This document shows positions 17,170-27,045 of a stretch of DNA of 64,000 bases, piece after piece. The translations under genes were made by a program, and so were the position numbers. The DNA is from Psychromonas sp. Urea-02u-13. Lineage in GTDB: Bacteria; Pseudomonadota; Gammaproteobacteria; Enterobacterales; Psychromonadaceae. The notes beneath the pieces are model-generated. The model was not told where the DNA came from, did no database searches, and saw only the letters and a program-made list of their open reading frames with translations. Location: NCBI RefSeq assembly GCF_002835995.1, contig NZ_PJBZ01000069.1, positions 58,043 to 122,042 of the forward strand, written 5' to 3'. Every line of letters begins with the position of its first letter. Position 1 is the first letter of the stretch.

Positions 17170-18957
17170 ATGATGCGCACAATGTATTGTGGTGAAGTGA
17201 CTGAAAAGAATATTGGTCAAGAGATTGTATTAGTAGGTTGGATCAATAAACAGCGTGATCTTGGTGGCGTAACATTTTTAGATTTACGTGATCGTGAAGG
17301 TATTGTGCAAGTATTCTTTGATGCGGATACGCCAGAAGCAACGGCGATTGCAACAACGGTACGTAACGAATTCTGTATTCAGCTTAAAGGCCAAGTACGT
17401 GCGCGTCCTGAAGGTCAAACAAATAAAGACATGACAACCGGTGGTATTGAAATCCGTGGTCTTGAGCTTGAAGTGTTAAACCGCTCTGAGCCTTTACCAC
17501 TTGATAGCAACCAGAAAAACTCTGAAGAACAGCGTTTACGTTACCGTTATTTAGACTTACGTCGTCCTGAAATGGCTGAGCGTATGGTATTTCGTTCTAA
17601 AGTAAGTAGCTTTGTTCGTCGTTTCTTAGATGATGAAGGTTTCTTAGATGTTGAAACACCTATCCTGACTAAAGCAACACCTGAAGGTGCACGTGACTAC
17701 TTAGTACCAAGTCGTACACATAAAGGTCAGTTCTTTGCATTGCCACAATCTCCACAGTTATTTAAACAACTGTTGATGATGTCGGGTATGGATAAATACT
17801 ACCAAATCGTTAAATGTTTCCGTGATGAAGATTTACGTGCTGACCGTCAGCCTGAATTTACACAAATCGATATCGAAACATCATTCATGACTGGCGAACA
17901 GGTAATGGATAAAACGGAAGAGATGATTGTTAAGCTTTTCCAAAAAATGTTAGATGTTGATTTAGGCACTTTCCCTAAAATGACTTATGCAGAAGCAATG
18001 CGTCGTTTTGGTAGTGACAAACCTGATTTACGTATCGACTTTGAATTAGTAGATGTTGCTGACTTATTAAAAGAAGTTGAGTTCAACGTATTCTCTGGTC
18101 CTGCTAACGATGCAGAAAGCCGCGTATCGGTTATCTGTGTACCAGGTGGCGCTAAACTTTCTCGTAAAAACATTGATGAATACGGTAAATACGTGAACAT
18201 CTATGGCGCGAAAGGTCTTGCATGGATGAAAGTGAACGAGGCTGCTAAAGGCCTTGAAGGTGTTCAATCACCGATCGCTAAATTCTTAAACGAAGAAATT
18301 GTTACTGAAATTCTTAAACGTACTAACGCACAAGATGGCGACATCCTGTTATTTGGTGCTGATAAAGCCAATGTTGTTTCTGAAGCTATCGGCGCACTAC
18401 GTTTGAAAGTAGCTGAAGACCTGGGTCTTGTGAAAGATGAGTGGAAACCACTTTGGGTAATTGAATTCCCAATGTTTGAACCACTAGAAGGCGGTGCATT
18501 AACACCTCTTCATCACCCATTCACAGCGCCTATTAACCTGACTGCTGAAGAATTAGAAGCAAGCCCAGTTGGTGCTATTTCTGATGCTTACGACATGGTC
18601 TTAAATGGTTGTGAATTAGGCGGTGGTTCTGTACGTATCCACAAACAAGATATGCAAGCGGCTATTTTCCGTATCTTAAATATCTCTGATGAAGAAGCAC
18701 AAGACAAGTTTGGTTTCTTATTAGAAGCATTACAGTTTGGCGCTCCACCACATGCAGGTCTTGCATTTGGTCTTGACCGTCTAGTGATGTTGATGACAGG
18801 TACAAGTTCGATTCGTGAAGTCATTGCCTTCCCGAAAACGGCTTCTGCTGCATGTCCATTAACTAACGCACCGGGTTTTGCTAATCCAGCTTCACTTGCT
18901 GAATTAAATATCGCGGTGGTTAAAGAAGAGAAGAAAGAAGCTAGAACAGAAGGCTAA
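17170..18957 (+). CDS. aspS: Aspartyl-tRNA synthetase
   Basis: This class II synthetase of 595 residues charges tRNA-Asp. An N-terminal OB fold ([22 protein letters not shown]) recognises the anticodon. Then come motif 2 ([19 protein letters not shown]), the bacterial insertion domain and motif 3 ([12 protein letters not shown]). Length and sequence match the E. coli discriminating enzyme. Two ATG codons stand in tandem at 17170 and 17173, with AGGAA upstream, and either may be used. It ends in a strong terminator, so it is transcribed alone. Confidence 0.97.
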   Translation: MMRTMYCGEVTEKNIGQEIVLVGWINKQRDLGGVTFLDLRDREGIVQVFFDADTPEATAIATTVRNEFCIQLKGQVRARPEGQTNKDMTTGGIEIRGLELEVLNRSEPLPLDSNQKNSEEQRLRYRYLDLRRPEMAERMVFRSKVSSFVRRFLDDEGFLDVETPILTKATPEGARDYLVPSRTHKGQFFALPQSPQLFKQLLMMSGMDKYYQIVKCFRDEDLRADRQPEFTQIDIETSFMTGEQVMDKTEEMIVKLFQKMLDVDLGTFPKMTYAEAMRRFGSDKPDLRIDFELVDVADLLKEVEFNVFSGPANDAESRVSVICVPGGAKLSRKNIDEYGKYVNIYGAKGLAWMKVNEAAKGLEGVQSPIAKFLNEEIVTEILKRTNAQDGDILLFGADKANVVSEAIGALRLKVAEDLGLVKDEWKPLWVIEFPMFEPLEGGALTPLHHPFTAPINLTAEELEASPVGAISDAYDMVLNGCELGGGSVRIHKQDMQAAIFRILNISDEEAQDKFGFLLEALQFGAPPHAGLAFGLDRLVMLMTGTSSIREVIAFPKTASAACPLTNAPGFANPASLAELNIAVVKEEKKEARTEG

Positions 18958-18972
18958 CCTCTTTTTCTTTTA

Positions 18973-19000
18973 AAACGGTGCCCTGTGCACCGTTTTTTTT
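18973..19000 (+). terminator. Intrinsic terminator of aspS
   Basis: AAACGGTGC pairs with GCACCGTTT around a 5-base loop and is followed by eight T. It lies 16 bases past the stop codon. Confidence 0.94.
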
Positions 19001-19098
19001 TGTCTTTTATTTATTACCGTGTACATTAAATTTTAAAAACACTATATTTAAAAGTATTGTTAAAAGTCTTCTTTAAAGTGTTATTCATGGAGTGAGAA

Positions 19099-20250
19099 AT
19101 GTTTGTAGAGATCGAGATCGCCAACCTAAAAGTTGGAATGTATCTCATTGAAATAATTAAACCTAAAGGTAAATTTCAATTACTTAAAAGTGCTTTAGTT
19201 AAAAATGAAAAAACAATCACCTTGCTTCAAAATAAAGGCGTTGAATTACTGTTAGTGGATCCTGCTCGCGCCCAGGTAATGACAGAGAAAAACAGTAATG
19301 AACCTGATTTATTTCAAGAACAGATTGCGAAAGCAAAATCAGTATTTAATGAATCTAAAAACATTCAAAAAAAGCTATTTTACGATGCAGAAAATGGCTC
19401 TCCGTTAGATTTAAGCTCAGTCAATAAGATCACCGATGAATCGATTGATCTTATCTTTGAAAACCCCGATGCACTTGCCTGTGTACTTAATTTACGTAAT
19501 AAAGATGAATACCTGTTAGAGCATTCTGTTGCGGTTTCAGTATTAATCACCATGTTTTCTTTTTATCTTGAAATAGATAAATCGACGGTAAGAAAGTTAG
19601 CGGTTGGTGCATTTTTACATGACGTAGGAAAAATAAAAATTCCTGATTCCATCCTGAATAAACCGGGTAAATTAACCGTGCCAGAGTTTGAAATCATGAA
19701 AACCCATGCTTCGCATTCAATTGAAATCATTAAGAATACCCCTGGAATTGACCCAATTAGCTTAGAGGTAGTAGCGTTACATCACGAGCAATTAACTGGC
19801 AATGGTTATCCACATGGCGTGAAAGAAATATCTCTTTATGGGCGCATTATTGCAATATGCGATATTTTTGACGCGTTAACCTCAACACGTTGTTATAAAG
19901 AAGGTATGTCACAGGTCAAGGCATTTGGAATTTTGCGCAACTTAGCTAAAAGTAATCATTTAGATGTGGCATTAGTTGATAAGTTTATTCGTTGCATGGG
20001 GGTTTACCCGGTTGGGGCGATTGTGCAGTTAGACTCTAACCGTTTAGCGATTGTAGAAGCGCAGAACCAAGAAGATCCGATTAACCCTAAAGTCACCACG
20101 TTTTATAGTTTAGGGGATAAAGGTTTTGAGGTTGAAAAGAAAATCGATTTAGCAAAAAGTGAAGAGCAAAAAATTGTTAAATGTGTGCGCGCCGATGATT
20201 TTGATTTAGATATGAATCAAATCATCGAATACCTCGCACACCAGGGATAG
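19099..20250 (+). CDS. HD-GYP domain cyclic-di-GMP phosphodiesterase
   Basis: The 383-residue cytosolic protein probably hydrolyses c-di-GMP. A DUF3391-type N-terminal domain (residues 1 to about 130, MFVEIEIANLKVGMYL) precedes the HD-GYP domain. Metal ligands are visible as H174-D175 (FLHDVGKIKIP), H203 and H228-H229. The signature here reads HHEQLTGNGYP with GYP at 236-238, followed by CDIFDALTS. Length is typical for DUF3391-HD-GYP proteins. It is the only recognisable c-di-GMP-degrading enzyme in the window, against three intact cyclases. Confidence 0.92.
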   Translation: MFVEIEIANLKVGMYLIEIIKPKGKFQLLKSALVKNEKTITLLQNKGVELLLVDPARAQVMTEKNSNEPDLFQEQIAKAKSVFNESKNIQKKLFYDAENGSPLDLSSVNKITDESIDLIFENPDALACVLNLRNKDEYLLEHSVAVSVLITMFSFYLEIDKSTVRKLAVGAFLHDVGKIKIPDSILNKPGKLTVPEFEIMKTHASHSIEIIKNTPGIDPISLEVVALHHEQLTGNGYPHGVKEISLYGRIIAICDIFDALTSTRCYKEGMSQVKAFGILRNLAKSNHLDVALVDKFIRCMGVYPVGAIVQLDSNRLAIVEAQNQEDPINPKVTTFYSLGDKGFEVEKKIDLAKSEEQKIVKCVRADDFDLDMNQIIEYLAHQG

Positions 20251-20288
20251 CTTAGAGGGCTTAGCTTAAATGGGGTAGCTTAGGCGGG

Positions 20289-20924
20289 TTAGCTTATACG
20301 AGTAAGCTTCCCGCTTTTTTTATCCATTGCGCACAGTTCTGAGCTACTCAAATCATAACGCCAGCCATGTAATTTCAACGTACCTGCTTCAACACGTTCT
20401 TTTACCCAAGGGAAGGTCATTAAGTTCTGCAGTGATTGTTGTATGCCTTTTCGCTCACAGCAGTTATAGCGACTGATTTTAGTGGTGAGTGACTCATCTT
20501 CTAAGATGTCATTACGAACACCTTCAAGCTGTTGCATCCATTTACCAATAAACGTATCTGGCGCTTCAGTAGCAGGCGTATCCATCAATGCTTTAATGCC
20601 ACCACATTGCGTATGGCCTAAAACAATAATACTTTCCACTTCAAGACCTGTTACTGCAAACTCTAATGCAGCACTGGTACCATGTAAGCTGTCGTTATCT
20701 TCTTTTGGTGGTACGAGATTTGCTACGTTACGAATAACAAATAGGTCGCCTGGTTCACAATCAAGAATAACACCGGGATCAACACGAGAATCAGAACAGC
20801 TAATAATTGCGATTTTAGGGAATTGGCCTTCTTTAGCTAGTTTCGATAATTGGTCTTTATTTTGTTCGTAATAGCCTTCGCGAAAGCGCTGGTATCCCGC
20901 GATTAACTTATCAGTTGCAGACAT
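20289..20924 (-). CDS. Beta-class carbonic anhydrase
   Basis: The 211-residue enzyme interconverts CO2 and bicarbonate. The zinc ligands C43, H104 and C107 (SCSDSRVDPG and GHTQCGG) and the D45-R47 catalytic pair are all present. It is soluble and cytosolic. It is divergent from a LysR-type regulator gene, with a shared intergenic region of 115 bases, which suggests that regulator controls it. Confidence 0.95.
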   Translation of the reverse strand: MSATDKLIAGYQRFREGYYEQNKDQLSKLAKEGQFPKIAIISCSDSRVDPGVILDCEPGDLFVIRNVANLVPPKEDNDSLHGTSAALEFAVTGLEVESIIVLGHTQCGGIKALMDTPATEAPDTFIGKWMQQLEGVRNDILEDESLTTKISRYNCCERKGIQQSLQNLMTFPWVKERVEAGTLKLHGWRYDLSSSELCAMDKKSGKLTRIS

Positions 20925-21039
20925 CAGTTTCCCCTTGTATTAATTAATGGCTCCATCATAGTGCATTTGTAGTATTAATAATAATTAAACTATATTATCA
21001 AAGCCATTAAAAAAACTTATACCTAAATGGAGCGAGGCA

Positions 21040-21993
21040 ATGCGTACAACATTACATCAGTTAAAAGTGTTTAAGCAGGTCGCACTCTTGTTGAACTTCA
21101 CTAAAGCGGGAGAGGTATTGGGCTTAACGCAACCCGCGGTGAGTATTCAAGTTAAGCAATTGGAGACAAACCTTGGCATTGCTCTTTTTGAAAAAATAGG
21201 TAAAACCCTTTATTTAACCCCCGCAGGTAAAGAGTTACGCTTATTTAGTGATGATATTTTTAATCGTTTTGAAAATATGGACATGTCACTGAGCGCATTA
21301 AAAGGTGAATTACAGGGCGACTTTTATCTCTCGGCTGTCAGTAGCGCCAAATACTTCACCCCACATTTGTTAGGGGCTTTTCATAAAAAATATCCCAAGG
21401 TAAACCTACATTTAGATATTGTTAATCGTGAAAATATCATTCAGCGTTTGCAGGAAAATAAAGATGATCTGGTTATTATGGGGCTATTACCTGAAATGAT
21501 GCCGCTGGCGCGTTATCCCTTTGTTGATAACCCGATTATCTTAATTTCTAGTCCCGATCATCCATTAGCCAAGCAAAAAAACATTCCTTTAACTGCGCTT
21601 TCTGAATATGCCTTTCTGCATCGAGAAAAAGGATCCGGTACACGTAAAGCCTTAGAAGAATTTTTAGATGAAAAGTCGATTAACCTACAAGCAACAATGA
21701 TGCTGGGTAATAGTGAAACTATTAAACAGGGCGTGATGGCTGATTTAGGTATTTCTGCAGTGTCTCGGCATAGTGTGTCGCTAGAACTTGCTACGAATAC
21801 CTTGGTTGAGTTAGATGTAAAAGGCTTTCCACTAGTGAGAAGTTGGTATGTGGTACACCATGAGAGCAAGCACCTTTCGCCTATCGCAAAAGCCTTTATA
21901 GAGTTTGTATTATCGGAACAAGAAAACGTGCCCGCGTTATGTAACCGTTTTCTTGAACATCATTTTGATGAGTTTTCGGGCAATAATAAGTAA
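21040..21993 (+). CDS. LysR-family regulator next to carbonic anhydrase
   Basis: The 317-residue protein has an N-terminal winged helix-turn-helix (LNFTKAGEVLGLTQPAVSIQVKQLE) and a periplasmic-binding-like effector domain. The overall shape (QLKVFKQVALLLNFTKAG, later LISSPDHPL) resembles CbbR-like regulators. Its divergent position makes the carbonic anhydrase gene the likely target and inorganic carbon status a reasonable signal, but both are inference. The gene is followed by short TTAAC repeats and faces the MATE gene tail to tail. Confidence 0.87.
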   Translation: MRTTLHQLKVFKQVALLLNFTKAGEVLGLTQPAVSIQVKQLETNLGIALFEKIGKTLYLTPAGKELRLFSDDIFNRFENMDMSLSALKGELQGDFYLSAVSSAKYFTPHLLGAFHKKYPKVNLHLDIVNRENIIQRLQENKDDLVIMGLLPEMMPLARYPFVDNPIILISSPDHPLAKQKNIPLTALSEYAFLHREKGSGTRKALEEFLDEKSINLQATMMLGNSETIKQGVMADLGISAVSRHSVSLELATNTLVELDVKGFPLVRSWYVVHHESKHLSPIAKAFIEFVLSEQENVPALCNRFLEHHFDEFSGNNK

Positions 21994-22001
21994 TACAGTT
22001 T

Positions 22002-22031
22002 TTAACTTAACTTAACTTAACTTAACTTAAA
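22002..22031 (+). repeat. Short tandem repeat (TTAAC)n
   Basis: Five perfect TTAAC units plus a partial sixth (TTAAA) lie between two convergent stop codons. The last bases overlap the end of the MATE gene. It is a simple-sequence tract that could vary in length between strains. Confidence 0.9.
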
Positions 22032-23411
22032 TTAATTGAGCTGCAACTGTGGATTGTGTACAAGTGGCTCTATTGTTTTTCCATTCAATCCTTTGATATC
22101 GCGATATAAAATAGGCGCGATGATCACTGTTAATAAAACATTAGAAAGCGGCACCGATAACCATACCCCATTAATGCCTAACCAATTCGGTAAAAAATAG
22201 AGAAATGGCAACTGCACCAACATATTTGAAGCAGAAATCATGATCGCTTTTGTACTGTTATTTATCGCGACATAAAACATAGCCACAACAAAAAGAAACC
22301 CATCTAACGCTAATGCAAACAGATGTAAGCGTAAGCCATTTTCAGTGATCGCTTGCAGGGCGAGATCTTCCTGAATAAAAAGTTGAATCACTTGTTCTGG
22401 CCATAAAAAGATACCTATCGCGGTAGCAAAACCACTGTAAAGTGTGATTTTTAACGTAAAGCTTAATGTCAGCTTTATCTGTGGGATCTGTTTTGCGCCA
22501 AAATAATAACTAATAGGCGGTTGCATACCACTGGCTAAGCCCTCTGCAAAAAAATAATATAAGGCCGCGATATAACCAATAATGGCAAAAGCGGCGACAT
22601 GTAGCTCGTTACCGTATTGCATTAATAAATGGTTATGTACGGCCATAATAAAACTAAAATACAAGAATATGATCAAGCTGGACGTGCCTAAGGTTATAGA
22701 CTGCTTAGCGAGATTAATATCGAATTTGAAATTGCTTAGATTAAGTTTTATTTGCGCCTGTGCTGAAAAGAAATACACAAGCGATCCCATCATCACCATG
22801 GCTTGTGAAATAAGCGTGGCAATAGCGGCTCCCTGCAAACCCCAATCAAAATGGGCAATAAAAATATAATCTAAAATAATGTTCAGCAGGGCACCGAATA
22901 CCATCAATAAGGTGGCTACATTAGGGCTGCTATCGTTACGCACTAACATAGGTAATGCGCTAGCTGCGATCGTTAAAATAGCACCATAACTAAACCAGTG
23001 AATATATTGTTCTGCTAAAACAAAAACGTCACCCGATGCACCTTGAGCGATTAATAAAGGCTGGGCCAAAAAGAGTAAAAAAGCACTGGCGAATAAGGAA
23101 AATAAAAGCAGTAGGTAGAATGCACTGCTTAAGGTTTTTTGTGCTTGCTCACTTTTACCTTCACCACGGAAAATAGATAATAAACTGCCCGCACCTAAGC
23201 CAATCATTAGGCCCAATCCCATTAATAAACCTAACAGTGGAAAAGAGACATTAATCGCAGCTAACCCTTGATAACCAATGTAATGTCCAACAAACATACC
23301 ATCGACAATTTGATATAAGCCATTGACCATCATAGCCACAACCGAAGGTATCGCATAACGCCAAAAAGTACGTTTTACTGAATGTAATGAAGTATTGTTA
23401 AGTGTATGCAT
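22032..23411 (-). CDS. MATE-family multidrug efflux transporter
   Basis: The 459-residue, 12-helix inner-membrane protein has two homologous halves. The N-terminal half shows VVAMMVNGLYQIVDGMFVGH and GLAAINVSFPLLGLLMGLG, as in MATE exporters that use Na+ or H+ gradients. The substrate is unknown. It is divergent from a LysR gene, with an inverted-repeat operator candidate between them (23471-23495), so it is probably induced through that regulator. Confidence 0.9.
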   Translation of the reverse strand: MHTLNNTSLHSVKRTFWRYAIPSVVAMMVNGLYQIVDGMFVGHYIGYQGLAAINVSFPLLGLLMGLGLMIGLGAGSLLSIFRGEGKSEQAQKTLSSAFYLLLLFSLFASAFLLFLAQPLLIAQGASGDVFVLAEQYIHWFSYGAILTIAASALPMLVRNDSSPNVATLLMVFGALLNIILDYIFIAHFDWGLQGAAIATLISQAMVMMGSLVYFFSAQAQIKLNLSNFKFDINLAKQSITLGTSSLIIFLYFSFIMAVHNHLLMQYGNELHVAAFAIIGYIAALYYFFAEGLASGMQPPISYYFGAKQIPQIKLTLSFTLKITLYSGFATAIGIFLWPEQVIQLFIQEDLALQAITENGLRLHLFALALDGFLFVVAMFYVAINNSTKAIMISASNMLVQLPFLYFLPNWLGINGVWLSVPLSNVLLTVIIAPILYRDIKGLNGKTIEPLVHNPQLQLN

Positions 23412-23470
23412 AAAGCCACCTTGAGTAAGTTATCAGCGTATTATGCTAGTTTTTAAGATTGAACAAAGTT

Positions 23471-23495
23471 AGTATCCATCCGTTATTCGGATACT
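23471..23495. promoter_or_regulatory. LysR-type operator between the MATE and LysR genes
   Basis: AGTATCC-N11-GGATACT is a perfect 7-bp inverted repeat with the T-N11-A geometry typical of LysR-type binding sites. It lies 15 bases before the start of the LysR gene and 60 bases before the MATE start, where it could repress the regulator and activate the pump. Confidence 0.65.
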
Positions 23496-23509
23496 TTTGT
23501 GAGGTTGTT

Positions 23510-24409
23510 ATGAATTGGACTATTGAACAATTAAAGACGTTTGTGACTGCTGTTAAATGTGGATCGTTTTCAGCGGGGGCGCGTCATTTAGGTAAAGCGC
23601 AATCACGTGTTAGCACTGCAATTAGTAATTTAGAGACTGATTTTGGCTTTGAGTTATTTGATCGTAGTCAGCGTTTACCGCGATTAACTGAGCGTGGCGA
23701 AGAGTTATACATTGAAGCGCTAGCGGTATTAGAGCAATGTCAGCGCTTGAATTCGCGTGCGTTGACCGTGTCAGCAGGACAAGAATTATCTTTGGTGGTG
23801 GCGATTGATGAAGCCGTGCCTATTAATGCTTTTGAAGAGTTTTTTGTCAGTCTTGCACAGCAGTTTCCGTTATTTAAATTAACTCTCATCCATGGCTCGC
23901 AACAGGATATTGCCAACTGGGTTGAGCAAGGCAAAGCTGACTTTGGTATTTTATTTTATTACTTGCAAGACTTACCGGAGATATTGGAATTTAAATCGCT
24001 AAGCGAATTCCATCAGACCTTAGTGGTTTCCCATAGCCACCCCTTGGCTTGCATTAATAAACCGACCGTGACGCAATTAAACCAATATCGTCAGTTAGTG
24101 ATTTGTGACCGACTAGGCACTAGTCGTGAAAAACCGATCTCTTCTAATCACTGGCATCTTGATAGCTATTTCTATATTGCAGGTTTAGTAATGCGCAATG
24201 TTGGCTGGGCGATGATCTCTGAACATGTTGCTCGCTCAGATTGGTATGAAGGTCAGTTAAAGGAATTATCTACCGAGAATATTGCCGCTACTTTGCTGGT
24301 GGAAATGGAAATGGGCATGGTAAAACGCCGAGACAAAGGAGTGGGCCCGATTATGGAGTGGATCAGCGATCAATTAGTTGATCTATTTAAGGAATCGAGG
24401 AAAGTGTAA
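23510..24409 (+). CDS. LysR-family regulator, probable MATE regulator
   Basis: The protein of 299 residues begins MNWTIEQLKTFVTAVKCGSF with a LysR helix-turn-helix (SFSAGARHLGKAQSRVSTAISNLE) and an effector-binding domain. The start at 23510 is chosen because GAGG lies 5 bases upstream and homologues begin there. A TTG codon at 23459 would add 17 unlikely residues and run over the operator. Its last 23 bases overlap the end of the convergent LysR gene. Confidence 0.88.
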   Translation: MNWTIEQLKTFVTAVKCGSFSAGARHLGKAQSRVSTAISNLETDFGFELFDRSQRLPRLTERGEELYIEALAVLEQCQRLNSRALTVSAGQELSLVVAIDEAVPINAFEEFFVSLAQQFPLFKLTLIHGSQQDIANWVEQGKADFGILFYYLQDLPEILEFKSLSEFHQTLVVSHSHPLACINKPTVTQLNQYRQLVICDRLGTSREKPISSNHWHLDSYFYIAGLVMRNVGWAMISEHVARSDWYEGQLKELSTENIAATLLVEMEMGMVKRRDKGVGPIMEWISDQLVDLFKESRKV

Positions 24410-25295
24410 AATTCGCTAATATATAATCAATAAAAACACGTACCTTAGCGGGCTGTTGCGCTTTTGAAGCATAATAAAGCATGATAGCGGGTGTTTCACT
24501 TTGGTACTGTTCAAGTAAACTTATTAGCTCTCCTGTGGCGAGATAGTTTAAAACTAAACTACGGCTTATCATGGTAAACCCTAACCCCTGCAATGCCAAT
24601 TGAGCACAAATTTCGATATTAGTAACAGAGATATTTGCTGCACATTTTATGGAAAAATTATCGCCATTTTCATCGATAAATGGCCAGGCGATATGACGTT
24701 CAGTATTTGGATTACGGTAGTTAATACAAGTAGCATTTTTTAACTGTGCGGGATGAGTTGGTGTACCGTTTTCTTTTATAAACAGCGGACTGGCGACAAC
24801 AACTAAATCCAGCGGGCACAATTGTCGTGCAATAATGCCACTGTCTTGTTGATCAATATTGCCAATCGCGATATCAATACTGTCATCAACTAGATTCACT
24901 AGCTTATCTTCAAAGCGTAAATCGAGATTAATCTGTGGGTATTGTGTTTTAAATCCTTTTAGCAAAGGTAATAAATGCAAGCGTCCAAATTCGTAGGGCA
25001 TGCTTACTTTTAGCGTGCCAGTCGCAACTTGCTGTAAGTTATGAGTATTAACTAAGATCGCGTTTAATTGATTAACCAAAGGCTCGACTTGTTGGTAAAA
25101 ATGTTGGCCATCATTAGTTAAAGACAAGGCATGGGTTGTGCGGTGAAATAGGCGTAATCCTAGTTCTGTTTCTAATGCTTTAATGTTTTTACTAACGGCT
25201 GCTGGTGTAATACCCATTTCTCGCGCTGTTTGTGAGAAGTTAAGTGTTTCACTCGCTTGAATAAAGGTAGGTAAAAAACGTGCTAATGCGACCAT
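24387..25295 (-). CDS. LysR-family regulator
   Basis: The 302-residue regulator has LNFSQTAREMGITPAAVSKNIKALE as its DNA-binding helix-turn-helix and an effector domain of the DsdA/CrgA-like type (IDIAIGNIDQQDSGIIARQL). It is divergent from a Gfo/Idh/MocA oxidoreductase gene, about 170 bases away, which is the likeliest target. It overlaps the neighbouring LysR gene tail to tail by 23 bases. Confidence 0.88.
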   Translation of the reverse strand: MVALARFLPTFIQASETLNFSQTAREMGITPAAVSKNIKALETELGLRLFHRTTHALSLTNDGQHFYQQVEPLVNQLNAILVNTHNLQQVATGTLKVSMPYEFGRLHLLPLLKGFKTQYPQINLDLRFEDKLVNLVDDSIDIAIGNIDQQDSGIIARQLCPLDLVVVASPLFIKENGTPTHPAQLKNATCINYRNPNTERHIAWPFIDENGDNFSIKCAANISVTNIEICAQLALQGLGFTMISRSLVLNYLATGELISLLEQYQSETPAIMLYYASKAQQPAKVRVFIDYILANFTLSSIP

Positions 25296-25468
25296 TAAAT
25301 TTCCTTTTTAAAATAGCTTCCATGTTTTATTTTATCAACGCTTGTAACGTTTAGTTAATACAGTTTATCCCATTTTGATACTACAAGTTACCACTAAACT
25401 CTTTACACTAACCTCTCCTACACTGAACTATCAACACTGAACGCATGAGAATAGGGGAGAAGATAAAG

Positions 25469-26491
25469 ATGAAAGAGATTAAATGGGCCATTATTGGTGC
25501 GGGTAATATTGCTAAGCAGTTTGTTACAGAGCTGAATAAACAGCCACAGAGTAGCGTCGTTGCTATTGCATCACGACATATTGATTCTGCAAAATCCTTT
25601 GCACAACAATTCAATATCAATACCGTTTACGAGACTGATTCTGCGCTTGTCGAACAGTGCGATGCTGACATTGTCTATATTGCTTCTCCCCATCAATTGC
25701 ATTTTTCACAGGCACTTGCTTGCTTAAATGCAGGTAAAGCCGTGTTGTGTGAAAAGCCGATGACCTTAAATGCGCAGCAATCAACACAGTTAATTCAACT
25801 TGCGCAGCAAAAGCAGTTATTTTTAATGGAAGCGATGATCACACCTTTGTTACCGGCTATACAAGCCGTGCAAACCTTAATAGCAAAAGGCGATCTTGGC
25901 AAAATTAAACGCATCCAGGCGGGCATGGGATTTCAAGCTGAAGCTGATTTATCTAGTCGAGTATTTAACCCTGATCTTGCTGGTGGAGCGTTGTTAGATG
26001 TTGGGATTTATCCGTTGGTTTTAGCGCAGTTATTGTTAAAAACGTCTCCTTGTTCTGTGTCTAGCGAAGTCGAAAAAGCAGTGACAGGTGTTGATCAGCA
26101 ATCAATCGTCAACCTTAAATATACTGTTGAAAATGATGATAAACAGCGCTCTGAATATGAAACAAGCACGTTAGTACAATGTCAAAGCTCTGTGGTGAGT
26201 TTTTTACCCTGTCATGCTGTTATTTATGGCACTAAGTTGATTGCAGAGTTGCCTGACTTTAGTTGGTCTGGGCAGAAAATAATCTTAAAAAATCATCAGG
26301 GAGGGGTGGTTGAAGAAATAAATTATGCGCCTAATGAAAATGCCTATTTTATCGAAGCTGCCCATGTGAATCAGTGTTTACAGCAAGGGTTAATTGAAAG
26401 CCCGCTTGTATCACATCAACAAACAGTAGCCGTGCTTGAGATAATGGATACGTTACGTGCACAGTGGTCTCTGAAGTATCCCAACGAATAA
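25469..26491 (+). CDS. Gfo/Idh/MocA-family NAD(P)-dependent oxidoreductase
   Basis: The 340-residue dehydrogenase has an N-terminal NAD(P)-binding motif (AIIGAGNIAKQFV) and the CEKP lysine motif (GKAVLCEKPMTLNA) that holds the catalytic Lys. The C-terminal domain binds the substrate, probably a sugar, inositol or trans-dihydrodiol. ATG at 25469 is chosen because GGGGAG lies 10 bases upstream. An ATG 24 bases earlier lacks this and would place the site inside the gene. The next gene follows within 36 bases. Confidence 0.87.
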   Translation: MKEIKWAIIGAGNIAKQFVTELNKQPQSSVVAIASRHIDSAKSFAQQFNINTVYETDSALVEQCDADIVYIASPHQLHFSQALACLNAGKAVLCEKPMTLNAQQSTQLIQLAQQKQLFLMEAMITPLLPAIQAVQTLIAKGDLGKIKRIQAGMGFQAEADLSSRVFNPDLAGGALLDVGIYPLVLAQLLLKTSPCSVSSEVEKAVTGVDQQSIVNLKYTVENDDKQRSEYETSTLVQCQSSVVSFLPCHAVIYGTKLIAELPDFSWSGQKIILKNHQGGVVEEINYAPNENAYFIEAAHVNQCLQQGLIESPLVSHQQTVAVLEIMDTLRAQWSLKYPNE

Positions 26492-26526
26492 GTGCAAATA
26501 GGCAACTTACTAGCAAGGAACGTTTT

Positions 26527-26991
26527 TTGCAAAAATTATCCATCAAACAGAGCATCGTTATTAATGCCCCCGCGCATGCTATTTATCAAGCACTCACTCG
26601 CAGTGAACAAATTCCACTCTATTTCCCGATTAAGCTGGTCATATCAAAATGGCGTGTAGGAGAAAGCGTTGAATATAAGGGGGAAATAAATGGGCTGCCG
26701 TTTACAGATTATGGAGTCATAGAGAAACTAGTGCCTAATGTGTGTTACCAATATCGCTATTGGAGTGATAATCATGGCACCCAGCAGTGCGCTGAAAGTT
26801 ATGTCACGATTTGTTATCAACTGCAGGTGGTGAATCATCAAGTAACACGTTTATTGATGACACAAGATAATCTTGTTTCTGAAGAGATGTTAACAGTGAT
26901 GGATGAAATCGTTTGGCCACAGCTGTTAACGGCACTAAAAAATCATGTACAAGCTAATTACCTGAAATCACAAATAACGGTCGCGCTATAG
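26527..26991 (+). CDS. SRPBCC (AHSA1-like) ligand-binding domain protein
   Basis: The small soluble protein of about 154 residues shows the AHSA1-type START-like fold pattern: IKQSIVINAPAHAIYQALT at the start, then LYFPIK, YKGEI and a C-terminal helix. The TTG start at 26527 is inferred from AAGGAA exactly 6 bases before it. A GTG at 26464 has no such site and overlaps the upstream gene by 28 bases. Function is unknown. The position suggests cotranscription with the oxidoreductase. Confidence 0.7.
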   Translation: MQKLSIKQSIVINAPAHAIYQALTRSEQIPLYFPIKLVISKWRVGESVEYKGEINGLPFTDYGVIEKLVPNVCYQYRYWSDNHGTQQCAESYVTICYQLQVVNHQVTRLLMTQDNLVSEEMLTVMDEIVWPQLLTALKNHVQANYLKSQITVAL

Positions 26992-27045
26992 GGCGACAAG
27001 AAGTACAGTGTAACGCTGGTTTTTCGATAATCTTTTAGGTGCATT

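Noticed and set aside
24387..24409. Overlap of two LysR genes as an assembly error or fusion
   Set aside because: The genes are convergent, both have normal C-termini and lengths, and a 23-base tail overlap is common.
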